From positions 1 to 21,649 of the forward strand of contig JBEKDL010000032.1 of NCBI GenBank assembly GCA_050014355.1: 21,649 nt of DNA, given 5' to 3'. Below are positions 1-8,306 of this stretch, piece after piece. The notes under the pieces are model-generated. The model worked only from the letters and a program-made list of their open reading frames with translations. It was not told where the DNA came from and ran no database searches. Source of the DNA: Fen-1077 sp050014355. GTDB lineage: Bacteria > Chloroflexota > Dehalococcoidia > Dehalococcoidales > RBG-16-60-22. Each line of letters starts with the position of its first letter. Within the stretch, counting starts at the first letter, position 1. The position numbers and the translations under genes were made by a program.

Positions 1-1
1 G

Positions 2-1693
2 TTTACCTACCGTGCCAATGACGGACAGGCTAACTCCAACACGGCTACCGTCACCATTACCATCACTGCGGTCAATTACCCACCGGTGGCGGTGAACGAT
101 GCTTATACTACCAATGAAAATATAGCCCTGACCGTGGCTGCGCCGGGAGTGCTTGCGAACGACACCGACCCCGATGGAGATAATATCACGGCGGTGAAGG
201 TCACTGACCCGGCCCACGGCACGCTGACCCTGAACAGCAACGGCTCCTTCACCTATACCCCGGCGGCCTATTATAACGGCACCGACTCGTTCACATACAA
301 GGCCAATGACGGACAGGCTAACTCCAACACGGCTACCGTCACCATTACCATCACTGCGGTCAATTACCCGCCTGTGGCGGTGAACGATGCCTATACCACC
401 AGCCAGAATACCGCGCTGACGGTGACAGCAGCTATGGGGGTATTAAGTAATGATACGGATGCCGATGGTGACACGCTGACAGCCATTAAAGTCACTGACC
501 CGACCCACGGCACGGTTACCCTCAATAGTAACGGCTCATTTACTTACACTCCGACAACCGGCTATACCGGCAGTGATTCCTTCACCTACAAAGCTAATGA
601 CGGCAAAGCTGACTCCAACACGGCTACGGTGACTATCACCGTCACCGCGGTCAATCACGCGCCGGTGGCGGTGAACGATGCTTATACCACCAGCCAGAAT
701 ACTGCGCTCACGGTGGCAGCTAAGGGAGTACTAAGTAATGACACCGATGCCGATGGTGACTCCCTGACGGCGGTAAAGGTCAGTGACCCGTCCCACGGCA
801 CGCTTACCCTGAACAGCAACGGCTCATTTACTTACACTCCGACCACCGGCTATACCGGTAGTGATTCCTTCACCTACAAGGCCAATGACGGCAAGGCTGA
901 CTCCAACACGGCTACGGTGACTATCACCATCACCGCGGTCAATCACGCGCCGGTGGCAGTAAACGATGCCTATACCACCAGCCAGAATACCGCGCTGACG
1001 GTAACGGCAGCTATGGGGGTATTAAGTAATGACACGGATGCCGATGGTGACACGCTGACGGCCATTAAAGTCACTGACCCCACCCACGGCACGGTTACCC
1101 TGAACAGCAACGGCTCATTTACTTACACTCCGACCACCGGCTATACCGGCAGTGATTCCTTTACCTACAAGGCCAATGACGGCAAGGCTGATTCCAATAC
1201 GGCTACGGTGACTATCACCATCACGACTTCAACGGCAACTACCTTTGGTCTTAATAGTGGTGACAACACCTGGAACCAGAGTGCCAATTTGCTGGATGTT
1301 ATGAGATTCCAGAATAATGCCGTCACCGGCACACTGACAAAACTTGAAATCCTGTTTGATGATACCACACCTAATGGCAAGGTGAGGCTGGGGGTCTATG
1401 CTGATAGCAACGGCGCACCCGGTAGCCTGCTGCTTGATGCCGGCGAGGTTACCGTGGCCAATGGCTGGGTATCGATAAGCGGGTTAAGTCTATCGGTAAC
1501 ACAGAATACCTATTACTGGCTGGTGTGTAATTTACAGAGTGCCAATGGCGTCAGGTACCAGAGCGGACAGGCAACGTATTCACATTACTGGGTTAGCTAT
1601 ACCTATGGAGCGCTTCCAGTCCAATTCCCCCTGCACGGTGAAGATTACAACGATTGTGACTATATAATGCGAGCCACGGTTACCGTGCCATAG
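2..1693 (+). CDS. Tandem-repeat cadherin/Ig-like surface protein, 5' partial
   Basis: The reading frame is already open at base 2 and continues a repeat, so the true start lies left of the window; the GTG at 86 lies inside a repeat and is not a start. After a partial unit come four units of 96-97 residues with the conserved pattern VAVNDAYTT, GVLSNDTD.DGD, TLNSNGSFTYTP, DSFTYKAND and NTATVTITI. This is the tandem-95 or VCBS-like Ig/cadherin-type repeat of secreted adhesins. The NDTDADGD segment is Asp-rich and could bind calcium, as in related repeats. Residues after about base 1228 form a different C-terminal domain of about 155 residues (GKVRLGVYAD, GAPGSLLLDAGEV, NTYYWLVCNL, YIMRATVTVP), probably a beta-sandwich. 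No LPXTG motif, dockerin or C-terminal membrane helix is visible, so the anchoring mode is unknown. Likely role is adhesion or cell-surface structure; the exact ligand cannot be told. Confidence 0.85.
   Translation, partial: FTYRANDGQANSNTATVTITITAVNYPPVAVNDAYTTNENIALTVAAPGVLANDTDPDGDNITAVKVTDPAHGTLTLNSNGSFTYTPAAYYNGTDSFTYKANDGQANSNTATVTITITAVNYPPVAVNDAYTTSQNTALTVTAAMGVLSNDTDADGDTLTAIKVTDPTHGTVTLNSNGSFTYTPTTGYTGSDSFTYKANDGKADSNTATVTITVTAVNHAPVAVNDAYTTSQNTALTVAAKGVLSNDTDADGDSLTAVKVSDPSHGTLTLNSNGSFTYTPTTGYTGSDSFTYKANDGKADSNTATVTITITAVNHAPVAVNDAYTTSQNTALTVTAAMGVLSNDTDADGDTLTAIKVTDPTHGTVTLNSNGSFTYTPTTGYTGSDSFTYKANDGKADSNTATVTITITTSTATTFGLNSGDNTWNQSANLLDVMRFQNNAVTGTLTKLEILFDDTTPNGKVRLGVYADSNGAPGSLLLDAGEVTVANGWVSISGLSLSVTQNTYYWLVCNLQSANGVRYQSGQATYSHYWVSYTYGALPVQFPLHGEDYNDCDYIMRATVTVP
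86..1228 (+). repeat. Four tandem coding repeats of 288-291 bp
   Basis: Units start at 86, 374, 665 and 953, each at the codon for the first V of VAVNDAYTT. Units 1 and 3 are 288 bp, unit 2 is 291 bp with one extra codon, and unit 4 has the same extra codon but lacks the AVNHAP linker where the C-terminal domain begins. Units 2 and 4 share the AAMGVLSND variant, while unit 3 has AAKGVLSND and unit 1 AAPGVLAND. The similarity extends to the nucleotide level, including synonymous positions. Confidence 0.9.
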
Positions 1694-1818
1694 CCCAGAT
1701 TAAAAAGGCATCTTTACAACCTGTCCGAAAGAGCGTAAAAGTAAAGATAATATAAATGGTCAGCTACAAGCTGCTTTAGCTTTATGTTTTCCTCCTCGAG
1801 TAGCAAAATTATAAAAAC

Positions 1819-1866
1819 AACCCCCCTTTCCGGCTAAATTAGCTTCAAAACAGGGGGTTATTTTTA
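1819..1866. terminator. Bidirectional intrinsic terminator
   Basis: AACCCCC (1819-1825) pairs with GGGGGTT (1853-1859); the loop contains a smaller GCTA/TAGC hairpin. On the plus strand the stem is followed by ATTTTTA. On the minus strand the complementary side gives GTTTTTAT. It sits between the plus-strand repeat-protein gene and the minus-strand tRNA-Glu, so it can end both transcripts. Confidence 0.65.
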
Positions 1867-1869
1867 CAT

Positions 1870-1946
1870 TGGTAGCGCATACGGGATTCGAACCCGTGGT
1901 CTCGTCCTTGAGAGGGACGCGTCCTAGGCCGCTAGACGAATGCGCC
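1870..1946 (-). tRNA. tRNA-Glu (anticodon CTC)
   Basis: Read on the minus strand this is a complete cloverleaf. The acceptor arm GGCGCAT/ATGCGCT includes a G-U first pair. The D arm is closed by GTC/GAC. The anticodon stem CGTCC/GGACG carries loop CTCTCAA, which gives anticodon CTC for codon GAG. The T arm is ACGGG-TTCGAAT-CCCGT. The discriminator is A and CCA is encoded (1870-1872). Confidence 0.95.
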
Positions 1947-1996
1947 GTTTGAAAACGCCGACTCCACCTTAAGCGGACAAAGCTGTGAAACCAAAC

Positions 1997-2025
1997 ATTA
2001 TCACATCTTTGTTCAGGCCAGTCAA
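1997..2025 (-). promoter_or_regulatory. Promoter for tRNA-Glu
   Basis: On the minus strand, TTGACT (2025-2020) and GATAAT (2002-1997) are separated by exactly 17 bp, with a TGT extension just before the -10 box. Start of transcription would be near 1990, about 44 bases before the tRNA. Confidence 0.7.
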
Positions 2026-2108
2026 GCTATCGAACTCCAGATTCAGCTGTATCATTACAATATTCTAACGTCCAGCATTTAACCCTAGCCAAACCGTGAA
2101 AAACCCTT

Positions 2109-2114
2109 TATAAT
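2109..2114 (+). promoter_or_regulatory. Possible -10 box for pepA
   Basis: A perfect TATAAT lies about 50 bases before the pepA start. The -35 position (around 2086, TAGCCA) is poor, so only the -10 match supports this call. Confidence 0.4.
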
Positions 2115-2162
2115 CATAATTATTGCGGTATTAATAATCTTTCACCTAAAAGGAGCGCCGAT

Positions 2163-3659
2163 ATGGAAATCAAGGCAATTGCCGGAGACATCGTTAAAAT
2201 CGAGACCGGCGCCGTAATTGTGAACTTTTTTGAGGACTCCGGGCAGCCGGAAGGCGATGCCGCTGCCGTGGACACCGCTATGGATGGGGCGATTTCCCGG
2301 CTCATCAAGCAGGGCGATATCAAAGGAAAACTCAATGAAATTACCCTGCTGCACTGCGTTGGTAAGCTGCCGTCCGCGCACGTTGTCGTGGTGGGACTGG
2401 GCAAAAAACCCAAGCTCACGCTGGACAAGGTGCGCGGCGCGGTCGGTGAGGTATGCCGCTATCTGCGGCAAAAGAGCATTGACCGCATCGCCACCGGCCT
2501 TCTGGGAGCAGGAGTTAACGGTTTCAAAACAGGAGACGCTGTCCAGGCTATTACCGAAGGCGCTATGCTCGGCCTGTATACTTTCCGCAAGCATATGACG
2601 AAAAAGGAAAACAACCATACCGAAGTCAAAGAGTTCGCTATCGTTGGCCGGGATAAAGCCTCGATGGCCAGAGCGGTCAACCGCGGGAAAATAATCGCCG
2701 AAGCTGTGAACTGGACGCGTGACCTCGTTAACGAGCCTTCCAATTTCATGACCCCCGCCGCTATGGCTGAAGCGGCGCGGAAAATCGCCGGTGATTACGG
2801 GTTTAAAATAGAAGTCCTTGAAAAGCAGCAGATGGCGTCCCTCGGTATGGGCGCCCTGCTCGGCGTAGCCCAGGGGAGCCAGCAGTCTCCCAGGTTCATC
2901 ATCCTGACTTATAAAGGTAAAAAATCGAATACAGTCGATATGGCGCTGGTCGGCAAAGGCATTACCTTCGATTCCGGCGGTATCGATATCAAGCCGCAGG
3001 AAGGCATGCACGAGATGAAAGGCGATATGGCCGGGGGTGCCTCGGTGCTCGCCGCGCTTACGGCGATAGCCCGCCTCAAGACCCCCGTTAACGTTACCGC
3101 CCTGGTGCCGGCTACGGAAAACATGCCCGGCGGCTCGGCCCAGAAACCGGGCGACGTTGTCACGGCCATGAACGGCAAGACCATTGAAGTCCTCAACACC
3201 GATGCCGAAGGCCGCTTGATTCTGGCTGACGCTTTAAGCTATGCCAGAAAGCTGGAGGCTAAGGCCATCATCGATGTCGCTACCCTCACCGGCGCCTGCC
3301 GCGCGGCCCTGGGCACCATATGCACCGGCGCTTTCACCAACAACCAGGCGTTCATCGATAAACTCATCGCCGCCGGAAACGAGGTCGGCGAGCTTATGTG
3401 GCAGTTCCCGATGTTCGAAGAATATGACGAGCAGATTAAAAGTGATGTCGCCGATATTAAGAACCTCGGCGGCAAGTTCGCCGGCGCTATCACCGCGGCC
3501 AAATTCCTCGCCGAGTTCATCGATAACACTCCCTGGGTGCACCTGGATATCGCCGGCACCAGCGATACCGATAAAGACAAGGGCTACCAGGTCAAAGGCG
3601 CCACCGGCGTGCCCGTGCGCGCTCTGGTGAACCTGGTGTTAAAAATGTCGAAAGAGTAG
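2163..3659 (+). CDS. pepA: Leucyl aminopeptidase (M17 family, PepA)
   Basis: Cytosolic two-metal exopeptidase that removes N-terminal residues, especially leucine, from peptides. The 498-residue length is normal for the family. The C-terminal catalytic half carries every expected residue: metal ligands K265 and D270 (VGKGITFDSGG), D288 (KGDMAGG), and D347 and E349 (NTDAEGR), with catalytic K277 (IDIK) and R351. Assignment of these residues follows known E. coli and bovine enzymes. The N-terminal half is the usual variable M17 domain. ATG 2163 is supported by AAGGAG about 7 bases upstream. It is the first gene of a plus-strand run; a hairpin separates it from the next gene. Some PepA proteins also bind DNA, but nothing here shows that. 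Confidence 0.95.
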   Translation: MEIKAIAGDIVKIETGAVIVNFFEDSGQPEGDAAAVDTAMDGAISRLIKQGDIKGKLNEITLLHCVGKLPSAHVVVVGLGKKPKLTLDKVRGAVGEVCRYLRQKSIDRIATGLLGAGVNGFKTGDAVQAITEGAMLGLYTFRKHMTKKENNHTEVKEFAIVGRDKASMARAVNRGKIIAEAVNWTRDLVNEPSNFMTPAAMAEAARKIAGDYGFKIEVLEKQQMASLGMGALLGVAQGSQQSPRFIILTYKGKKSNTVDMALVGKGITFDSGGIDIKPQEGMHEMKGDMAGGASVLAALTAIARLKTPVNVTALVPATENMPGGSAQKPGDVVTAMNGKTIEVLNTDAEGRLILADALSYARKLEAKAIIDVATLTGACRAALGTICTGAFTNNQAFIDKLIAAGNEVGELMWQFPMFEEYDEQIKSDVADIKNLGGKFAGAITAAKFLAEFIDNTPWVHLDIAGTSDTDKDKGYQVKGATGVPVRALVNLVLKMSKE

Positions 3660-3661
3660 TC

Positions 3662-3699
3662 TCCTCTCACCCGCGCTGGAGCGGACCAAGATGAGAGGA
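3662..3699 (+). terminator. Intergenic hairpin, possible weak terminator or processing site
   Basis: TCCTCTCA (3662-3669) pairs with TGAGAGGA (3692-3699), and the loop holds a second CCGC/GCGG stem. Only TTTA follows, so termination would be partial; it may attenuate read-through from pepA to the next gene or stabilise a mRNA end. Confidence 0.4.
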
Positions 3700-3722
3700 T
3701 TTACCGGTAAAAGGAGGCTTAT

Positions 3723-4379
3723 ATGAAAATCAAATGGCTGGCCCACGCTACCTTCCTCATCACGGCCGATTCCGGCACGAAGATTATTACCGACCCCTAT
3801 ACCACCAACGAGCGCCACCGCCACGGAGATATTAAAGAGACCGCCGATATTGTCACTGTCAGCCACGGCCACGGCGACCACAATAACACCGCCGCTGTTA
3901 AGGGCAATCCGCTCGTGCTGGATAAAGCGGACGCGGTAAAGAGCATTAAAGACAAAACTATTAAAATCAAGGCAGTTGCCACCTTCCATGACGATGCCGG
4001 GGGCAGCCAGAGAGGCCCGAACGTGATTTTTTGCTTCGAAGTAGACAGCGTGAACGTCTGCCACTGCGGCGACCTCGGGCATTTGCTTACGGAAGTCCAG
4101 CTCAAGGCCATCGGCAAGGTGGACGTGCTGATGGTTCCCGTCGGAGGTTTCTTCACTATCGATGCCGCCGGCGCTACCAGAGTCTGTGAGCAGCTCAAGC
4201 CGAGAATTATTTTACCCATGCATTATCGTACGGATAAAATAAGCATTCCTATCGCCCCGGTGGATGATTTCCTCAAGGGCAAAAGCAACGTCAAGCGTTC
4301 CGAAAGTAGTGAAATTGAGGTCAAAGCAGGTAAACTCCCGGCCGATACCCAGATTATGCTGCTCAAACCGGCGCTTTAA
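3723..4379 (+). CDS. UPF0173-type metal-dependent hydrolase (metallo-beta-lactamase fold)
   Basis: A 218-residue single-domain metallo-beta-lactamase-fold protein. The metal-binding HxHxDH motif is H48, H50, D52, H53 (SHGHGDH). Later ligand regions are also visible: TFHDDAGG, the CGDLGH segment, and LPMHYRTD near the C terminus. The VDVLMVPVGGFFTID and IILPMHY segments are typical of the UPF0173/Lactamase_B_3 group related to UlaG. The substrate is unknown for most of this group. AAAGGAGG about 6 bases upstream supports ATG 3723. It follows pepA by 63 bases and precedes the methyltransferase by 18, suggesting one transcription unit unless the hairpin after pepA stops polymerase. Confidence 0.88.
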   Translation: MKIKWLAHATFLITADSGTKIITDPYTTNERHRHGDIKETADIVTVSHGHGDHNNTAAVKGNPLVLDKADAVKSIKDKTIKIKAVATFHDDAGGSQRGPNVIFCFEVDSVNVCHCGDLGHLLTEVQLKAIGKVDVLMVPVGGFFTIDAAGATRVCEQLKPRIILPMHYRTDKISIPIAPVDDFLKGKSNVKRSESSEIEVKAGKLPADTQIMLLKPAL

Positions 4380-4397
4380 GCTCATCACCTTTTATCT

Positions 4398-5045
4398 ATG
4401 AATGAATACTGGGATAAGCGGTTCCGGGCCGAGGGGAAGATTTGGGGAGATATTCCAAGCCACACGGTCGAATATGCTCTCAAGCTTTTCCATAAAGCGA
4501 ATGTTAAAACCATACTGGTCCCTGGCTCCGGTTATGGAAGGAATACCGGGCCATTTTCTGCCTCGGGTTTTAATGTAACGGGGATTGAAATATCTCCGGC
4601 GGTTTACGCTATGGCGCGGGAGTTCGACCCCTTTACCAGGTTCTTTAACGCTTCTGTCCTGGATATGTCTTTCCTCCCCGAAAAGTACGATGCCATATAC
4701 TGTTTTAACGTCCTGCACCTTTTCCGGGAGAAAGACAGAAAGCTCTTCATAGACCAGTGCCGGGAAAAAGTTAAAGATAACGGCCTTATGTTTTTCACCG
4801 TTTTCTCTGAAGAAGAAGCAAGCTGCGGCCAGGGCAAAGAGGTCGAAAAAAACACATTTGAAAGCAAACCGGGCCGCCCGGTGCACTATTTCACCGAAAA
4901 TGACCTGAAAGCGCACTTCATAAAAATGCAGATTCTGGAAACGGGTATTTTAGAAGACCCGGAGGACCACGGCGCGGAAGGCCCGCATACCCACCGGTTG
5001 CGCTATATCCTTGTGAAAGCTAATATTCATGATAAATCCGAATGA
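4398..5045 (+). CDS. Class I SAM-dependent methyltransferase, TehB/thiopurine type
   Basis: A 215-residue Rossmann-fold methyltransferase. Motif I is TILVPGSGYGRNTG (about residues 38-51), followed by the acidic end of beta-2 (VTGIEISPAVYAMARE) and motif IV-like YDAIYCFNVLHLF. The C-terminal HGAEGPHTHRLRYILVKA segment is typical of the TehB-like branch acting on small molecules. The methyl acceptor cannot be told. There is no clear ribosome site before ATG 4398, which lies 18 bases after the preceding stop, so translation may depend on coupling. Its last 17 bases overlap the start of the HAD-kinase gene. Confidence 0.85.
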   Translation: MNEYWDKRFRAEGKIWGDIPSHTVEYALKLFHKANVKTILVPGSGYGRNTGPFSASGFNVTGIEISPAVYAMAREFDPFTRFFNASVLDMSFLPEKYDAIYCFNVLHLFREKDRKLFIDQCREKVKDNGLMFFTVFSEEEASCGQGKEVEKNTFESKPGRPVHYFTENDLKAHFIKMQILETGILEDPEDHGAEGPHTHRLRYILVKANIHDKSE

Positions 5046-6324
5046 CGTCAATTTAATTATCTTTGATATGGACGGTACTATCGTGCCCTCCCTCGGACCG
5101 ACCTACGAGTCTATCAAGCGCGCCTTTGCCAAACTCGGATGGCCGGTCACGTTCTCCCCGGAGGACATCAACCGTTTCTTCGGCCTGACGACGGCCTCAA
5201 CCACGGGCAGCCTTTTCGAGTTCATCACCCCTCCCGGCAGCCGTCTCTCGGTCACCGAAGTCAGGGACCGAGTCCGCGCCGAATACGACGTCACCTTCCG
5301 GGAAATGGCGCGCCCTTATCCCGGTGTTAAAAAAACCCTTGCGGTGCTAAGGCGGCGGGGATATAAGCTGGCGCAATACACCAACGCCTCCACGATGTAT
5401 CTGAACGTCATCATGTCGTCCCTGGATTTGAAAAATTGCTATGATTACATCGAATGTATCCAGGATAATAGCCTCACCAAGCCGGAGCTTGTCAAAAAAA
5501 TCCGGGCGCATTTCGGCGGGCTGACCGCGGCTATTGTCGGCGACAGGATTCATGATATTGAGGCGGCCAGGGAGACAGGCTCGCTGTCTATAGGCGCTCT
5601 CTTCGGCTACGGCGGGAAGGAACCGGAGCAGGCGGACTTGACTATTAATAAGTTTGATGACCTGCTCTCTATTTTCGACCGGAGACGGCCGATTTTCGAG
5701 AAGATTGCATCAGAAATCGAGCGTAAAAAGCCCGCCGACCGGCCTTTGGTTATCGGCGTCAATGGTATCGACTGCTCCGGAAAAACGGTATTCACCTCCG
5801 CCCTTCAACAATTCCTGGACGCGAAGGGCCATCAAACACAGCTAATCAGCCTCGATGATTTTCACAATCCAAGAGAAATCAGGTACGCTGGCCAGGACCA
5901 GGCCGATAACTATTTCCATAAGAGCTTTGATATCCAGACTATCCTCAAGAAACTGCTCATCCCTGTGCGAGAAAAAGGAGAATACACCGCTACTCTGAAG
6001 CTGCTTGATTTACAGACTGATAAATACACCGTTACCAGGAAATTCTCTTTCAGCCGTCAATCCATCGTGCTTATTGAAGGCGTTTTCCTGTTCAGGAAAG
6101 ACCTGTCACCGTTTATCGACTATAAAATCTTTCTGGAGATTCCGTTGAAAGAAGGTAAAAAACGCGCTATATCCAGAGATCCCGAAGCATCATTAAACAA
6201 ATACGATACAAAGTACCTGCCCGCCCAGCGTAAATACCTCCAGGAACACCCTCCCCTGACCCTCGCCGATATGATAATCGATAACACCAACTACGAGTAC
6301 CCGGTCATCAAAAACGTCGGCTAA
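5029..6324 (+). CDS. HAD-family phosphatase fused to uridine kinase-like P-loop domain
   Basis: A 431-residue two-domain protein. Residues 1-205 are a HAD phosphatase of the phosphoglycolate phosphatase type: nucleophile motif DMDGT (D13, D15), a YTNAS motif II, K151, and GDRIHD (D172, D176), so the domain looks catalytically intact. Residues about 240-431 resemble uridine kinase/phosphoribulokinase: Walker A GIDCSGKT (K252, T253), LDDFHN (D276, D277) and an IVLIEGVFLFR strand as in uridine kinases. A nucleotide-salvage pair, one domain phosphorylating and one dephosphorylating, is an inference; the substrates are unknown. ATG 5029 lies inside the methyltransferase gene (17-base overlap), which implies translational coupling. 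No stop or frameshift lies between the domains, so the fusion is real in this sequence. Confidence 0.82.
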   Translation: MINPNDVNLIIFDMDGTIVPSLGPTYESIKRAFAKLGWPVTFSPEDINRFFGLTTASTTGSLFEFITPPGSRLSVTEVRDRVRAEYDVTFREMARPYPGVKKTLAVLRRRGYKLAQYTNASTMYLNVIMSSLDLKNCYDYIECIQDNSLTKPELVKKIRAHFGGLTAAIVGDRIHDIEAARETGSLSIGALFGYGGKEPEQADLTINKFDDLLSIFDRRRPIFEKIASEIERKKPADRPLVIGVNGIDCSGKTVFTSALQQFLDAKGHQTQLISLDDFHNPREIRYAGQDQADNYFHKSFDIQTILKKLLIPVREKGEYTATLKLLDLQTDKYTVTRKFSFSRQSIVLIEGVFLFRKDLSPFIDYKIFLEIPLKEGKKRAISRDPEASLNKYDTKYLPAQRKYLQEHPPLTLADMIIDNTNYEYPVIKNVG

Positions 6325-6383
6325 AAGCAACTCTTTTTATCTTTGAGAGCGCCTACCCTCTATCGGCTATTGACCGCCTATGG

Positions 6384-6389
6384 TAAAAT
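6384..6389 (+). promoter_or_regulatory. Possible extended -10 promoter for the molybdenum cofactor operon
   Basis: TGGTAAAAT (6381-6389) fits the extended -10 pattern TGnTAnAAT. A TTGACC at 6370 is too close to serve as its -35. A start near 6396 would leave a very short leader carrying the seven-codon ORF. Confidence 0.3.
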
Positions 6390-6405
6390 ATTCTATGGAG
6401 GGGGT

Positions 6406-6429
6406 ATGTTCCTTAAAATAGGCAGGTGA
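6406..6429 (+). CDS. Seven-codon leader ORF coupled to mobA
   Basis: ATG 6406 to TGA 6427-6429 encodes MFLKIGR. It has a strong ribosome site, GGAGGGGG at 6397-6404. Its stop ends one base before the mobA TTG start at 6431. That spacing (TGA-A-TTG) suits translational coupling: ribosomes finishing the leader could reinitiate at the weak TTG. mobA itself has only AGGTGA very close to its start. The peptide has no known function; it may simply load ribosomes. Confidence 0.45.
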   Translation: MFLKIGR

Positions 6430-6430
6430 A

Positions 6431-7051
6431 TTGAATATAAGTTGTATTATCCTTGCCGGCGGTAAAAGTACGCGCCTGGGTCACGATAAGGTACTCGAGA
6501 GAATCGGCAGTACAAGTCTACTGGAACAGGTAATCTCCCGCATAGAGCCGCTAACTAAAGAAATAATTATCGTCACCGCGAAAGAGAGAACCTTCACAGA
6601 GCTGGCAAGTCGCCAGAAAGTAAAAATAGTGTCAGACATTTTTCCCGGCCAGGGCTCTCTGGGAGGTATTTACACCGGACTGGTAAAATCAGATTCATTT
6701 TATAACCTTGTTCTCGCGGCCGATATGCCGTTTGTGAATACGGTTTTATTGAGATACATGATAGGAATTTGTGAAGGGTTCGATTTCGTGTTGCCGCGGG
6801 TCAATGGTCTCTTCGAGCCTTTGCACGCCATCTACTCGAAAAACTGTATTCAGCCCATCGAGAAGATATTAAGCGGGGGCAAGAAAGTTATTATCGAGCT
6901 TTTTAATTACGTCAGGGTAAGATTTGTCGAGGCTGTAGAGGTCGATAAGTTCGACCCGCAGCATTTGAGCTTTTTCAATATCAACACCAGGGAAGAGCTG
7001 GAACTGGCCAAAAAAATTTCCGCGGGGGCTCCAATTGATGCTAACGGTTGA
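6431..7051 (+). CDS. mobA: Molybdenum cofactor guanylyltransferase MobA
   Basis: Transfers GMP from GTP to molybdopterin to make the guanine dinucleotide cofactor used by DMSO-reductase-type enzymes such as formate dehydrogenase. The 206-residue length fits. The nucleotidyltransferase signature ILAGGKSTRLGHDK is at residues 7-20, the metal-binding LAADMPFVN follows near residue 100, and FEPLHAIYSK near 140 is also typical. The start is TTG 6431: upstream in-frame ATG 6395 runs into a stop, and the MNISCIILAGG beginning matches the family. It heads an operon with moeA (17-base overlap of the called ORF, 14 from the ATG), mobB and DUF362. Confidence 0.92.
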   Translation: MNISCIILAGGKSTRLGHDKVLERIGSTSLLEQVISRIEPLTKEIIIVTAKERTFTELASRQKVKIVSDIFPGQGSLGGIYTGLVKSDSFYNLVLAADMPFVNTVLLRYMIGICEGFDFVLPRVNGLFEPLHAIYSKNCIQPIEKILSGGKKVIIELFNYVRVRFVEAVEVDKFDPQHLSFFNINTREELELAKKISAGAPIDANG

Positions 7052-8285
7052 AGAGGCAATCCAGAAAATTCTCGATGAAGTCGATGTCCTCGAGACAGCG
7101 TCCTTCCCCATCCTGGAAACGCTGGGGCAGGTGCTCGCCGAGGATATTGTGTCCGCTATCAATGTACCGCCCCTGGACAACTCCGCCATGGACGGTTACG
7201 CGGTGCGTTCACAGGATACGAAAGACGCCTCCGCCACATCGCCAAAAGTCCTGCGCGTGATTGACACCGTCATCGCCGGTTCTCTACCGCATCGCGAGGT
7301 AACGCCCGGTACGGCGGTGCGCATCATGACCGGCGCGCCTTTACCCCGCGGTGCCGATGCCGTCGTCCAGTTCGAAAACACCGATGAGACAAAGCGCCGG
7401 AGCCCGATAGCCGAGATAGGAATACTCGTCGGGGCCGAACCCGATGATAATATCAGGAAAGCCGGCGAGGACATCGCCAGAGGGACGGTAGCGCTTAAGA
7501 AAGGCATTATAATCCGCCCCGCCGAAGTTGGCCTCATGGCTTCTCTCGGATATAGCCAGGTCAAAGCCGTCCGCCGCCCGGTGGTCGCTATCTTATCTAC
7601 CGGCAACGAGCTGGTCGAGCTGGGACAGCCCCTCCCTGAAGGCAAAATCTATGACAGCAATCTCTACAGCATCGCCGGTCTGGTGAAGCGCTATGGGTGC
7701 ATCCCTGAAATACTCGGTATCGCCCGCGACGATGAAAAATCGCTCGTGAGCAAGCTCAAGCAGGCGCAGGACGCCGATATGCTCCTGACCACCGGCGGGG
7801 TTTCCATGGGCGACTACGATATGGTGAAGGACATCCTGGCCAGGGAAGGCAAAATGGTCTTCTGGCAGGTTAAAGTCAAGCCGGGTAAACCGCTCGCCTT
7901 CGGGAAAATCCGGGGTAAGACCAGGGATATCCCCCACCTGGGACTGCCGGGCAACACTGTCAGCTGCATGGTGGGTTTCGAGCTGTTCGTCCGCCCGGCG
8001 CTTTTAAAGATGATGGGGAAAAAGAATCTCGCCAAACCGGCCGTGGAAGCAATTATCGAAAATAACATAAAAAACGACGCCGGCCGCCGTATCTATAACC
8101 GCGCCATCGTGGAAAAGCGTGACGGTCACTATTACGCCCGGCTGACCGGTCCGCAGAGCTCCGGGATTTTAAAGTCCATGACGCTGGCGAACGGTCTCGT
8201 AATCATCCCCGAGGAAAAGTCCGTTAAAAAAGGCGAGACCGTCCAGGCGCTGATGCTGGACTGGAATGAAGAAGTGAATCTCTAG
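7038..8285 (+). CDS. moeA: Molybdopterin molybdenumtransferase MoeA
   Basis: Inserts molybdenum into adenylylated molybdopterin. The 415-residue protein has the full MoeA order: N-terminal PLDNSAMDGYAVR, MTGAPLPRGADAVV, then the MoaB/Mog-like domain with LSTGNELVELG, YDSN and TTGGVSMGDYDMV, then GKPLAFGK and GLPGNTVSCMVGFE, and a C-terminal domain IV. An upstream TTG at 7035 is in frame, but ATG 7038 is the better start, with GCGGGGG upstream. It overlaps the end of mobA, so translation is probably coupled. With mobA and mobB it completes the late steps of cofactor synthesis; moaA-E are not in the window. Confidence 0.95.
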   Translation: MLTVEEAIQKILDEVDVLETASFPILETLGQVLAEDIVSAINVPPLDNSAMDGYAVRSQDTKDASATSPKVLRVIDTVIAGSLPHREVTPGTAVRIMTGAPLPRGADAVVQFENTDETKRRSPIAEIGILVGAEPDDNIRKAGEDIARGTVALKKGIIIRPAEVGLMASLGYSQVKAVRRPVVAILSTGNELVELGQPLPEGKIYDSNLYSIAGLVKRYGCIPEILGIARDDEKSLVSKLKQAQDADMLLTTGGVSMGDYDMVKDILAREGKMVFWQVKVKPGKPLAFGKIRGKTRDIPHLGLPGNTVSCMVGFELFVRPALLKMMGKKNLAKPAVEAIIENNIKNDAGRRIYNRAIVEKRDGHYYARLTGPQSSGILKSMTLANGLVIIPEEKSVKKGETVQALMLDWNEEVNL

Positions 8286-8306
8286 CTATAATTTGAAAGT
8301 TGTAAT

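Noticed and set aside
86..1228. Repeats considered as a CRISPR array
   Set aside because: Units are about 290 bp, coding and contiguous without spacers.
2142..3011. 289-residue minus-strand ORF opposite pepA
   Set aside because: Shadow frame caused by the codon bias of pepA, which has every catalytic residue in place.
6324..6430. Molybdenum cofactor riboswitch before mobA
   Set aside because: The 106-base gap is too short and lacks the long multi-stem fold; only a short leader ORF is visible.
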